Position numbers and translations under genes: made by a program. Source: Castor canadensis (Eukaryota; Chordata; Mammalia; Rodentia; Castoridae). From it: a stretch of DNA of 64,000 nt. Positions 1 to 11,659 of the stretch are shown here, in pieces. Numbering within the stretch: position 1 is the stretch's first letter; the number at the start of each line of letters is the position of its first letter. Where the stretch lies: the NCBI RefSeq assembly GCF_047511655.1, contig NC_133390.1, positions 159,337,583 through 159,401,582 on the forward strand. Direction: 5' to 3'. The notes under the pieces are model-generated. The model was not told the DNA's origin and made no database searches. It was given only the letters and a program-made list of their open reading frames with translations.

Positions 1-463
1 CTGTGATACAAAGAGAAAGACCTAATTTCTATCCTCAAGAAGGCTTCTGACATGGTGGGAGACCAAATTGCATCGTGATAAAACAGAACTGACAGAATTA
101 GCTCAGTAACAGATACAAATGATGCACTATTGGAACTAGGAGATAGGGACAGTCCATACGGGCTCAGAGGGGCAGAAGAAAAAGGTGACTTTGGGCTAAC
201 CTTTGAATAGACATTTGTGTAGAAAGAGTTATGCCCTGGAATAGGACCTTGAGCAGTTTTTTTTTTCAAAAGACATAGATTAATGGGGCTTCTTAGTTCC
301 TGTCAATTGGAACAGAGCCCACCCTCACTTCAGGGAGCTAAATGCATATGAGTTCAGAGGTAATTCAGTAACCTGAGAGGCTAGGAGTGAGGAGGGAGCT
401 TGAGCCCTGGCTAGGATAACTTTGTGCCAATGAGGAGCTTGAGTTCAGCCCTACCTTTCTCAG

Positions 464-3400
464 GATGATCTGAGGAACCAGGCCCAGAAGCTGACACAGT
501 GTCTAACTGATGTGGAGGCTGAGAAGAACCAGGTCCAGTCAGAGTTGCAGGACCTGCAGAGACAACTCTCCCAGAGCCAGGAAGGTAAGCTGTGTAGGTG
601 GGAAGGTTTGGAGGAGAAAAGAAACAGGTGGGAACCAGAAATGTTAGGAACAGACCCACAAATGTGAAATGATGTCTTATGTATCTGCAAAGGACTGATG
701 ACTCCCTTGAACTATTTTTCTGCTTTGCTTGGCCTTTGCAGGCCATCCTGAATGAAGGGATTAGGAAGAACAGATTTGGTAAACTGAGAAGGAGCTGGCT
801 GGGCTTCTGTTTTGTGTCTCTAAAGAAGACCAAAAAAAAAAAAAGGAGGGGGAGTTGGATGCATGGCTCAAATGGTAAAGTGCTTGCCTAGCAAGCGCAA
901 GGTCCTAAGTTCAAACTCTAGTACCACAACAGTTGGGGGGAGGGTTGTTCAGCCTGGGCTACATAGTGAGTTTATGACCAACTTGAGACCCTGTCTCAAA
1001 AAGCTAAAACAAACAAAAAAACTATAGAAACCTAGGGCCAGGACTCTGAGACCATGTTACTAATTTTTTATCATTTCTATCTATGCCCTTAAAATAGGCT
1101 TTGATGGCAGGAGGATCATGGGCTTGTTTGGGAGAAAGCAATGAGGGAGAACATACTGACACCACAGCCAAAGGCTAGGAACGCTGCTGACCACTTGGAA
1201 AGAAGAGGGAAGGGTCTTGAGAGGATTTCTTAGGGGGAGGCTCTGGGCCCTTTTAAGGTCATTCAAGGGCTCCTGGAGATCCCCACAAAAAGAACTACAT
1301 TCCAGGGTATGTTGCAGAAATGAGTGGCAGCCAGAGAGCTACCAGGTCTCTTGGAACCTCTGAAAAAACCACATAATTTGAGGCTGGAAGTAACAAGTAC
1401 TATGAGCTAGCTCAACCTTGTCTGGAGTCCATGGTTGAGGATTTTTGTGTTCAAGATGAGGAATTACCAGCAATGCTAGGAGTGACAACAGATCCAGATG
1501 CATATCTGTAAGCAGCAGGGAGCCTAAACAATAGGAGCAGCTGGCAGATGGGTGATGTCTTAGGATACTGAATGTAATTCTCTCTTTCTTGGCCTTCTAC
1601 CCCTTTGATTCTGTACTCCATCCTCCATCTGCCTCTACACCCCTGTGTTCTCCCAACCCTGACCACGGGCCTGACTCCATTACCTTTGTCTTCTCAAAGA
1701 GAAATCCAAGTGGGAAGGAAAACAGAACTCCCTGGAATCTGAGCTGAGGAACCTGCATGAGACTGTGGTGTCCTTACAAAGTCGCCTACGGCAGGCAGAA
1801 CTGCAGAGAATGGAAGCCCAGGTGATGTGTAGTTTGGGGAGGGGTGCCTCAGGAATAGTACCTTAAAGCCCAAGGCTCTGGCTCCTAGGCCTGCCTTGGC
1901 CTGTGGCCATGTGATCCCAGCTTCCTTCAGCAAGTCTTTCAGTTCCTCTGGCTGTCCCCATGTTCCTGAAGGCCACTATTAAGGTCATAGTGAATCTTTC
2001 TCGAATTACTTTTTCTGAATTGCGGTTGAGAGTTTTGCCCCTTGCCCTGAAAGACCAGAGTCTGGGATAACTCATTCACACTAGACTGTCTTCCCTGAGA
2101 ATAGTAGATTCCTGCCTCGGAGGTGTCAGGGCTGCTCTTTTACAGGATCAACTTAAGTGGAATGCAGTACTTATTTTGTCCAAGTCCTTATCACTGCTAT
2201 TGCCACAAAACAAGAAAAAGAAAGCTGGTGTTGGAGTGGATTAACCCAGTCTAAGGTGGTTTTGCCTCTTGTTTTCCAGAGTGAACGAGAGTTACTTCAG
2301 GCAGCCAAGGAGGACCTAATGGCTCAGGTAGAACACCTGCAAGCATGTGTTACAGAAGCGAGGGCCCAGGCAAGTGCTGCTGGGGTTCTAGAAGAAGATC
2401 TGCGAACAGCACGCTCAGCACTAAAACTGAAAAATGAGGAGGTGGAAAGTGAGCGGGAGAGAGCCCAGGCTCTGCAAGAGCAGGGTGAGCTGAAGGTGGC
2501 CCAGGGGAAGGCTTTGCAGGAAAATCTGGCTCTGCTGGCCCAGACCCTGTCTGAAAGAGAGGGGGAAGTAGAGACTTTGCAGGGAGAAATCCAGGAACTA
2601 GAGAAGCAGAGGGAAATGCAGAAGGCTGCTCTGGAACTGCTGTCTTTGGACCTGAAGAAGAGGAACCAAGAAGTTGATCTGCAACAAGAACAGATTCAGG
2701 AGCTAGAGAAGTGTAGGTCTGTCTTAGAGCACCTGCCCATGGCTGTCCAGGAGCGAGAGCAGAAGCTGACTGTGCAACGAGAACAGATCAAAGAGCTTGA
2801 GAAAGATCGGGAGACTCAAAGGAATGTCTTGGAGCATCAGCTTCTGGAACTGGAGAAGAAGGCCCAAGTAATTGAGTCCCAGAGAGCACAGATTCAGGAT
2901 TTGAAAAAGCAATTGGTGACTCTGGAATGCCTAACCCTGGAGCTGGAGGAAAGCCATCACAAGGTGGAGGACCAGCAGAAGGTGATCGAGGAGCTGGAGG
3001 GCCAGAGAGAAATGCAAAGGGTGGCTCTGACTCACCTCACACTGGATCTGGAAGAAAGGAGCCAGGAGGTACAGGTGCAAAGCAGCCAGCTCCATGAGTT
3101 GGAGAGCCACAGCACTGTTTTGTCAAGAGAGCTGCAGGAGAGGGAGCAGGAGGTGAAGTCCCAGCGCCAGCAGATTGAGGAGCTACAGAGGCAGAAAGAG
3201 CATCTGACTCAGAACCTGGAGCAGAAGGGCCAGGAACTGATGCTCCAGAAAGAGAGGATTCAGGGTCTGGAAGACCAAAGGACTCTGCAGACCAAGATCT
3301 TAGAAGAGGACCTGGAGCAAATCAAGCTGTCCTTGAGAGAGCGTGGCCGGGATCTGGCCTCTCAAAGGCCATTGATGCAGGAGCAGACAGAGGAAGGGAA

Positions 3401-6400
3401 GAGTCCTAGAAAAGCACAGAGAGGAAATCTAGAACACATGAAGCTGATCCTGCGTGATAAGGAGAAGGAAGTAGAATGCCAGCAGGAATGCATCCAGGAA
3501 CTTCAGGAGCACAAGGACCAGCTGGAGCAGCAGCTCCAGGGTTTGCACAGGAAGGTGGGTGAGACCAACCTGCTCCTGACCCAGCGAGAGCAGGAAATAG
3601 TGATCCTGCAGCAGCACCTGCAGGAAGCCAAGGAACAAGGAGAGCTGAAAGAGCAGTTACTTCAGGGTCAGCTGGAAGAGGCCCAGAGAGCCCTGGCCCA
3701 AAGGGACCAGGAACTTGAGGCCTTGGAGCAAGAACAGCAACAAGCTCAGATTCAGAAGGAGAGCATGAAGGAAAAGGTAACCACACTCCAGTCAGCTCTG
3801 GAGCAGGCCCATGTGACACTGAAAGAGCACCACCGAGAGCTTGAGGAGCACAAGGAGCTGGTACGAAGTCTCCAGGAAGAGCTGGAAGTGGAGGGACGGC
3901 AGGTGCAGGCCCTGGAGGAGGTGTTGGGAGACCTGAGGGCTGAGTTTCGGGAGCAGGAGAAGACTCTGCTGGCCCTTGAGCAGCAGTGTGCTGAGCAGGC
4001 ACAGGAGCATGAAGCAGAAGTCAGGACCCTGCAGGAAAGCTGGCTGCAGGCAGATGCCATGCTCAAGGAACGGGACCAGGAGTTGGAGGCTCTGCGGGCA
4101 GAAAGCCAGTCCTCTCAGCATCAGGAGGAGGCTGCATGGAGTCAGGCAGAGGTTCTGCAGGAGGCCCTCAGCAAGGTCCAGGCTGCCCTGCAGGAGAAAG
4201 AGCAAAGTCTCCTTGAACAGATTGAATTGAGCCACAGTCTGGAGGCCAGTACTAACACCCTTCGAGCCACCCTGGATGCCTGCCAGGCACATGCCCGGCA
4301 GCTGGAGGAAGCCCTGAGGATGCGTGAAAGTGATATCCAGGACCAGTATCTCCAACACCAGGAGGACATGCAGCAGCTCCATCAGGCACTTGCCCAGAAG
4401 GATGAAGAACTGAGGCAGCAAAAGGAACAGGGGCAACTGCTGGAGAAGTCTCTGGCTCAGAGGAGCCAAGAGAATGCTATCCAACAGAAGCAGAGTCAGG
4501 GACAAGAGAGAAAAGAGACCAGAAGCCTTTGTGAGAGTCTAAAGGAATTACAGATGACACTATCCAAAAAGGAAGAGGAAATCCTAGAACTGAGGGAGGC
4601 CCAGCAAAGGAAGAATGTGGGAGCCTTTCCCCCTAGCTACAGAACCTCCCCAGTGGAGGAGTCATCCTCAAAATTAGATTCTTTAGAGCCCACGCTGCAG
4701 CAGGACTTGGAGCGACTACAAGTAGCCCTGAGGCAGACAGAGGCCAGGGAGATTGAGTGGAGGGAGAAGGCCCGGGACCTGTCACAGTCCCTGGCCCAGA
4801 GCAAGGCCAGCATCAACAGTCTACAGGAGATAGCCATGTTCCTACAAGCCTCTGTCCTGGAGCGGGAATCAGCACAGCAAAGGCTGCAGGTGAGTCACTC
4901 CAGGGGAAGTAAGAGCCAAGAACAGAGCCCATCTGGCTGAACTCAGAGGCTTCCTGCTACCCTGGGCCTTGCAGAACCTCAGAGGGTGTGAGAAAGCTGA
5001 AGTGACATGCACCTGGACATAAGTAGAGCTCAGGCTACCCCTGCCCTCAGAGCTGGTCTAGAAGATGAGCTCTGAGTGTACTGGAGGGACACCCAATCTT
5101 TCCTGAGGGAGGGTCTCAAAAGGCCTCCTGGTAACAGTGATGTTTAGGATTATATCTGGAGACCAGTAAAGAGCTAGCTGGGAACAGAGCTTTCTGGGGA
5201 AAGGAAAAAGGAGAGAGCATAAGGAAGATCTGTGTAGGAGGTTCAGGTCACCTGGAACATAGAGGACCAGTTGACAAGAGAAGAGAGGACAATAGAGGCC
5301 TTGGCATTCAGGGCTTATAAGTCATGCTAAGGAACTGGGTCACTAGTGGGAAGTGAATGAAGTGTTTTGGGTGAAAAGTGACACAGTCAGAAAGATTGCT
5401 TGGGCCACCATGTGGAGCAACGCAGATCTGGAGGAGACCAACCAGGAAACTAATAGAAGTCCAGAGGAGAGGTGGAAACTTAAGATGGTAAGTGTGAATG
5501 AGGTAAAGAAAAAGCAGGAACGAGTCAAAGATGCTAAGGTTTCTTCCACTGAGATGAAGAAAAGCAGGGTTTGCTGGACGCCAGTGGCTCACACCTGTAT
5601 AGCTACTCAGGAGGCAGAGATCAGGAGGATTGTGATTCGAAGCCAGCCCAGGCAAATAGTTCGCAAGATCTCATCTCAAAAAAACCATCACAAAAAAGGG
5701 CTTGTGGAGTGGCTCAAGGTGTAGGGCCTGAATTCAAACCCCAGTACCACAGTTAAAAAAAAAAGAAAAGAAAGAGGAGTGGAAGGTGAGTTGGTTTGGA
5801 AATGAAGCGAAGCTCTTGTGGGATGTGCAAGGGGAGATGTCCAGCAGGCAGCTTAATGAAGGGTATGAAGCTGAAGGATGAGGCTGAGACTGGAGACTTT
5901 GGGGCCATCAGCAGTTAGAACTCTGGTAGGAAGAGTGCCAAGTGAGAAAGGAAACAGGTTTAGGATAGGACTTTTGGGTATAACATTTAACCTTAAGGTC
6001 AAGTATTACCTTAGTCGCCTTCATACCCCCAGTACTGAGCCCAAGACTCACACAGTAGGCAATCAGGAAAGATAGATAGGTTGACCACTGAACAGAGAAA
6101 AGCATTGTTTGTTTTTCCAAGAGAAATTCAGTTCATTTTTCCAGGGAAATTAACTCTATATCCTGGTCCCTTACCAAGCCCCAGAAAATCCCTTCCCTCC
6201 TCACCTCAGAGACAGAACCCCCAGGGACTTGCCTTCTGGGAACTCACAAAGCACTGTTCTGATGAAAGGGCAATATGTGGAAGAAGCATTCTGTTTTATA
6301 AACTTTGGACTCAAGTTCCTGGGCTTGAAATAATACTGCATTTTATTAGGTATGTGTTCCTGGGTGAGAGCCTTTATGTGTCTGGTGCTTGAATTTCTCA

Positions 6401-9400
6401 TGGATAAGATAGGGAACGATAGCATGCAGGGAGGTGATAGCCTGCTTGGGAAGAAAGAACTCATCAGTGGAATTCCTTGCCTATTTCCAGGCCCATCTTC
6501 ACAGGCACAGCAAAAGGATGGTGTGTAACTGGGCCATAGGGCAATTCCCAGCCATGCTTTTGGGTTACTGAACAACATTCACTCAATATCGTTACTCAGG
6601 TCAGGGGCACTTCACCCACTCCCCCCTCAAAGGCATCTTTTAGGTGCAGCCCTTCATTATGGTAGTACCATTTTTAAAGCATTTTACATATTTTAAGCAT
6701 TCTACATGCCAGGAACTGTTACTCTCACTTTCTTCCACTACCCTAAAAAAAATGAATATTATGTTCATTTCGAAGTTAAGAAATGGCAGCCAGAGAAGTT
6801 AACTTGTCCAAAGTCGTAAAGCTGGTAACTGGTGGAAATGGGTTAGATCTAACAGTCTGACTTGAACTTGGTTTCTTGTCTTCTCGGCTCCTTCTTTCCT
6901 GACACTCCTTTCACATTCCATTCCTCATGTCTGTGTTCCTTCTTGACCCTTAATCATTTAAGAAACAAGGTGCTAAAAACTACCTAGTATTAGGTTTTCC
7001 CATTCATCAACCCCGTCAACCCTGAGGGTTTGCTCCATCTTGGAATATGTAGTCATTTTATAAAAGAGGAATTTGGAGTTTGGAACAAACTCCTATTTTG
7101 ACCGGAGTCATGTAGTCAATAAGTGCTATACCCAATGCCACGTGACTATAGAGCCTTGTTTTTTTCTAGACCACTTCAGTGCCCCAACCTGTCACTTGGC
7201 TTATGGGAAATCTAAAATGACATGAGAACCCTGGTCCTAGCTCACTTGCAAGCTCACTGTGAATTCTTAGAAAACCCAAATTTTTTCCTTCCTTTGTTTT
7301 TGTATGTGTGTAGAAAATGAAGGTGCTAGGCTAGAGTAGCTCAGAGGTTTCAGGAAAACTAAGCCTATCTGAGTGAGGAAATGGAACTGGTTTTTATGAA
7401 GACAGAGGTTGACTTGGTTTGATTTTTTCCCATACCTCCACACCCCAGAAGGAGCTGGCACTTACCAGACAGGCTCTAGAGGAGGAGCGGCTATGTAACT
7501 CACACTCAACCCACAGAGCGGAGCGGGGGCCCAGAGCAGAGCTGGGTGTACAGCCCAGAGAGGTAAGCTGGGCCTACTAGGTACCATTAACCTAGGAAGG
7601 AGCTCCTGTCAGGGGCTTCATCCCCTCCCTTGGGAATTGGGTTCCTGAAACCCAGACTTACCTGTTGGTTCTTTTGCTTTCCATCTGTTCCCATACCTAT
7701 CTGTGGGGCTGCCCAGGTAAGATTCATAGGTCTTTCCCACAGGTTTCAGGAGTGGAAGCTGAGCCTAGTCCTGATATAGAGGAGAAGCAGCTGTTGAGAC
7801 AAAGGCTTGAACACCTACAGCAAGCAGTGGCACGGCTGGAGATTGACCAGAGCAGGCTACAATGCCACAATGTCCAGCTGCGGACCACCTTGGAGCAGGT
7901 CAGTAACTTCTATTCTCAGCTGTCTCCTCTGGGGTCCGGTGGGCATGAATCTCCACGTCTCATGTGGCTGCTAGATCAAGAATCGGTAAACTCCAACCAG
8001 TGAGCCAAATCTGGCTGGTTGCATTTCTGAAATAGTTTTATTAGAACATAGCCATGCATTGTTTGTGTCTGCTTGCCTACTACAACAGTGGCACTGAATA
8101 ATTGTGACAGAGCTGCAATGCCCCACAAAGCCTAAAATTCTTGCTAAAGAAAATATTTGCTGACCTTTGCTTCAAAGGCCCAAGAAATACCTTCATCCTT
8201 TTCCAGGAGCATTTCTTCACATTCAAGGCTACACTAGCATGTGCTCTTCCCAGCCGAAGAGTCTTACTTCCCATGGTTACTGTCCCTTTACACTCACCTC
8301 TGCACATTGCTGACTCCACATCAAGACTTGATTTATCACTTGCATCTTGGCAGGTGGAACGAGAGCGGAGGAAGCTGAAGCGGGATTCCATGCGTGCATC
8401 CCGGGCAGGGACTCTGGAGATCAGTGAAGCTATGGCCTCATCACCCACACAGCAGGTTTACCTATTTTTCTCACTGCACCCCCAGTGACTAACAATCAGC
8501 CCTCTGCAATGCACATCCCAGGCCACCCTTGGACAAGAGACAGGCACTGCAACCAATCCAGAGAGCCCTTCCTGACTGGATTTGGAACTGCTGAGCACTG
8601 TCCTGGCCCTGAGAAGAAGGCCCAACATCAGTGGTGGGAGCAGAATCAAGGCTAGAATCCTCAGCCCTGCATTCTGAGGAACTCAGATCTACCCACTCCC
8701 ATACCCATGCCTCAGGCTCACCCAGGAATAGGGCTCATGGGCTTTGGCTGGAATACCTGGCATAGGAGTGCTGCTTACCAGCCACTGACATGCCTGGGAG
8801 TTTGCTCACAGCTTTGCAGATCTTAGACCCCCTTGTAGTAGTAAATTTACAAGATTCGGGTTCTTGGTATTTTCTGGGAACAGAGCCCCTTTTTTTGGGT
8901 AAGGTGTTTGAGGAAAACTCTCTTAAATGATCACTATTAACTGAGGCATGTCTAACAATAGGTCCAGCCTGGCAGGAAGGGACTGTTTGTGGTGGCTGAG
9001 CATCTTCAGCTTTCCATCCCCCTTCCTTTAATGAAAGCTTTCCAAGGGCAAACACCATGTCTACTTCCCCTATGCATCCTCAGCTCATAGCCCTGGGCTG
9101 CTACAAAGCAGATGCATAGCATATTTGTTTTTTTTTTTAAAAAATAGGGCCTCAAAGAAGCAAATGGCATCCAAGCCTTTTGAATGTTTAATATTGCCCA
9201 TTATGCTGCAATAGACCCTCCTGGGTTTCCTTGCCCCAAAACCATGTCCTATAGAAGATCAGTCTAAGTTCAGTTACTTCCAACCCATAGCCCTTGCCTC
9301 GGCTTCCAAGCTTGGGATGAGATAGCTGAAAGTTGCTTGTGGAAACCCAAGTGGTAAGGCAGATTCCAACAAGATTGGCATTTGTCTTCTTTAGGATGGA

Positions 9401-11379
9401 AAAGGACAGAGGGACTTCACAGATGCCAAATATATGGTTGAACTGCAGAAAGAGGTATGTTATGGAAGGATCTGTCTTCTAAGTCCCTTTTCCCTCACAC
9501 TTAGGCAAAAAGGCCTTAGTATCTGCTGTGTGCTTGTCCCTTTGTGCACCTCTGACAGTGAGAGGGGCAGTAACTCCAGCCTTTGGAGAACTTAAGGCTC
9601 CACTGGAAGCAAGAAGGGCCCTAGTACTAACTCCATTTGGCATGTGCTTAGGGTGAGAGGAGGATAGAATGTATAATACAGGCTGACTTCCAGATTCACA
9701 ATTAGAAAGGGAAAGGAAAAGGAAGAGGGCTAAAGGAGATGGGTCTAGGACAGACTAGAGCAAGAAGCACCATGCTGGCCCTTGCCCTCAGCTACACCCT
9801 GCAGGCAGGACTGTCATCAGCACACCAGGCAGAGGGACCTAGTCAGGCTGCCACACTTGGAGAAACTACATCAGTGCCTTCTTGCCTCATAGGCCTCACT
9901 AAAGACTCACTCTCTCAAGACCCAGGAATAAGAAGAAGTATAGAATTTTGATTTTTTTGTTTGTTTATTTTTGAGACAGGGTCTTACTAGGTAGCACAGG
10001 CTGGCCTCAAACTCTTAGTTGTCCTGCCTCCTCCTCCTGAGTATTGGTATTACAGGTGGAATTTTTATTTCTGTACCTGTTTCCGAAATCAGTAGTCACA
10101 ACTTTAAAAAGAAAAACTAAATACAAATGAACAAACATATCAGGGGCTGACAGAATGGTTCAAATGGTAAAGAGCACCTGCCTAGCAAGCGTGAGGCCCT
10201 GAGTTCAAAACCTCAGTGCTGCCAAAAAAACCCAACAAATCAGTGGTCACTACTGGCAGAGCCTTACTCTAGCTAGACTTTAGCTGTTCCTTTGAATTTG
10301 GTTAAACTCATACAAAGCAATCCTGAGGCAGGGCCCTGACAGAGTGAGGGAAGAGAGTTCCCTGGGGTGGGATTTAAGGAGGTATTCACTCTTGTATCTC
10401 CTTAGATTTGTGCCCTAAATGTCTCTTGCCTCACCCTAGCCCTGGATTGCCCTACAATTCCTGTAGCTTCAACCTCTGAGAAATGGAGATTCAGTCAGTG
10501 ATTCTCAATCCTGGCCTCACAGTAGAACCACCTGGGGAGCTTTGAGAAAATACTGATACCCAGGCCTAACCGTAGTCTAATTAAGTTGGAATATTTTCTG
10601 AGACCTTCCAAAAGGGGCACGATGGGGCTTTCTGCTGTGATTAAAATGTTCTATATCTTGATTAGGAAAATATGCCCATTATCAAGCTCATCAAAATGTA
10701 TACTTAAAAGCTGAGCATGGATGTATGTGTAGCTCAACTGGTAGAGCACCTGCCTAGCAAGTGTGAGGCCCTCTGTTCAAATCTCAGTACCTCCCAAAAA
10801 AAAAGCTAGCTAGGAAGTTCAAATTTACAGGGCTAGAGGCCTGGCTCAAGCAGTAAAGCTCCTGCCTCACAAGCACAAAGCCCAGAGTTGAAACTCCAGT
10901 ATATTATCCTTCAATAAAGTTGATGAGGGTTTGTTGATGTTTTGAGCTCCCTATTTGTGTCATCTCTGCAGCCAGGGCTGAAAGTCACTGGATTCTCTCT
11001 GAATCCTCAGGGCCCTGATTCCACTGCTGGGCCAAGAGCCACAGGAGCACAGTGCAGAAGAGTTGGGACAGCTTCAGTGCCCTTACCTGCTCTTCTTGGT
11101 TTTCCTGCCCACCAGGTAGCCCTGCTGCGAGCCCAGCTGGCCTTGGAGCGGAAGCAGAGGCAGGACTACATTGCTCGCTCAGTGCAGACCAGCCGTGAGC
11201 TAGCAGGCCTGCATCACAGCCTGTCCCACTCTCTTCTCACAGTGGCCCAGGCCCCTGAGGCTACTGTCCTGGAGGCCGAGACCCGCAAGCTGGATGAGTC
11301 CCTGACTCAAAGTCTGACATCCCCTGGGCCACTCCTGCTACAACCCAGCTCCAGCACTACCCAAACCACCCCCAGGTAG
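464..11379 (+). CDS. CEP250: CEP250 (C-Nap1), C-terminal eight coding exons, partial
   Basis: Coding exons read at 464-584, 1700-1821, 2280-4889, 7449-7562, 7743-7898, 8354-8455, 9395-9454 and 11116-11379 (stop TAG at 11377). All introns are GT-AG and the phases join without a break, giving about 1182 residues; upstream exons lie left of the window. CEP250 is a large coiled-coil protein of the proximal centriole end. It anchors the linker holding the two centrioles together and is released after phosphorylation by NEK2. The sequence is almost entirely heptad-type Glu/Gln/Leu/Lys-rich helix, losing that character in the last ~40 residues, which are Ser/Thr/Pro-rich. CEP250 rather than its relative rootletin (CROCC) is chosen because ERGIC3 and FER1L4 follow in the order seen on human chromosome 20. 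No disabling change is seen. Confidence 0.95.
840..1017 (+). repeat. ID-like SINE followed by B1-like fragment, CEP250 intron
   Basis: 850-930 carries the tRNA-like A-box and B-box words (TGGCTCAAATGG, AAGTTCAAACTC). 947-1017 has a B1-type end (GCCTGGGCTACATAGTGAG then CCCTGTCTCAAAA) with an A-rich tail. Confidence 0.75.
2280..4889 (+). CDS. CEP250: CEP250 giant coiled-coil exon (870 codons)
   Basis: One exon of 2610 nt, phase 0 at both ends. It follows a pyrimidine-rich acceptor (AG at 2278-2279) and ends at a GTGAGT donor at 4890. It encodes 870 residues without a stop. Short units recur in which an I-Q-E-L-E-type core is followed by a variable basic stretch, for example near 2591, 2695, 2788 and 2891. 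This is consistent with expansion of an ancestral coiled-coil segment. A long open frame also runs upstream from 2157 to the acceptor, but it lies in the intron. Several antisense open frames here are composition shadows of the Glu/Gln/Leu-rich coding strand. Confidence 0.95.
5571..5775 (+). repeat. Composite B1-like + ID-like SINE
   Basis: The left half has B1/7SL-like words (CACACCTGTA, TACTCAGGAGGCAGAGATCA, GCCAGCCCAGGCAAATAG, A-rich linker). The right half is the ID-like unit (GTGGAGTGGCTCAAGGTGTA, TTCAAACCCCAGTACCAC) with an A-rich tail. This is one of the clearest full-length examples of the composite family in the window. Confidence 0.85.
7985..8175 (+). mobile_element. Old hAT-type DNA transposon fossil
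   Basis: The stretch has the words typical of a mammalian hAT-Charlie non-autonomous family: GTAAACTCCAACCAGTGAGCC, TTTTATTAGAACATAGCC, TGCCCCACAAAGCCTAAAAT and TTTGCTGACC. A second member lies at 54640-54890. The family name cannot be settled by eye. Confidence 0.6.
9951..10062 (-). repeat. B1-like SINE, reverse orientation
   Basis: It reads TTTTTGAGACAGGGTCTTAC, then CAGGCTGGCCTCAAACTC, CCTCCTGAGTATTGG and ATTACAGG, the reverse complement of a B1/7SL-derived element. Confidence 0.75.
10146..10236 (+). repeat. ID-like SINE
   Basis: tRNA-derived unit with A-box and B-box words (CCTGCCTAGCAAGCGTGAGG, GAGTTCAAAACC) and an A-rich end. Confidence 0.8.
10493..10600 (+). mobile_element. MER5A-like hAT-Charlie fragment
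   Basis: The words GATTCTCAATCCTGGCCTCA, CACCTGGGGAGCTTTGAGAA and TACTGATACCCAGGCCT match the recalled MER5A consensus. An old fragment without clear right end. Confidence 0.6.
10709..10905 (+). repeat. Two adjacent ID-like SINEs
   Basis: The first (10709-10805) has TAGCTCAACTGGTAGAGC and CTGTTCAAATCTC. The second (10828-10905) has TGGCTCAAGCAGTAAAGC and a degraded B box. Both point right and each is followed by A-rich or T-rich sequence. Confidence 0.75.
11116..11379 (+). CDS. CEP250: CEP250 terminal coding exon
   Basis: The acceptor AG is at 11114-11115 after a C/T-rich tract. The exon encodes 87 residues and a TAG stop. It begins with a last stretch of charged coiled coil (about 30 residues) and ends in a Ser/Thr/Pro/Gln-rich tail. 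The open frame extends left to 10942, but that part is intronic because it lies ahead of the acceptor and has no coiled-coil character. Confidence 0.92.
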   Translation, partial: VALLRAQLALERKQRQDYIARSVQTSRELAGLHHSLSHSLLTVAQAPEATVLEAETRKLDESLTQSLTSPGPLLLQPSSSTTQTTPR

Positions 11380-11659
11380 CAGCCACAACAAAAGCAGAAT
11401 ACAGGCCAACCTGGTAGCATACGACAGACCGATGACTGTAGAGGGGGTCATGGCCCCTCCATATAGCTACAGGTTTGCCAAAGGGAAGGTGTGGCTCTGT
11501 TATCTAATCTGGGTGCTCCAGGTTGGCTGACATTCCCAGAAGAGGACAGAAACATGCAAGGCTTGAGAACCACAGCTCGTGTGGGAATGAGGCAAGTCAC
11601 ATCTGCCTGCAAACCTACAGTGCCCAGAGTGTCTTCCCCTGGTTGAGGGCCACCTGCTG

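Noticed and set aside
850-930. tRNA-like A-box/B-box pairs throughout the window as tRNA genes
   Set aside because: They are ID-like SINEs: no cloverleaf acceptor stem, repeated tens of times, and followed by A-rich tails.
2157-2279. Upstream in-frame extension with ATG before the CEP250 giant exon
   Set aside because: A clear acceptor at 2278-2279 joins in phase with exon 1700-1821, so the extension is intron.
3406-4837. Long antisense open frames (up to 237 codons) across the CEP250 giant exon
   Set aside because: They are opposite a Glu/Gln/Leu-rich coding strand, which yields Leu/Ser/Cys-rich shadows. No splice signals or family motifs support them.
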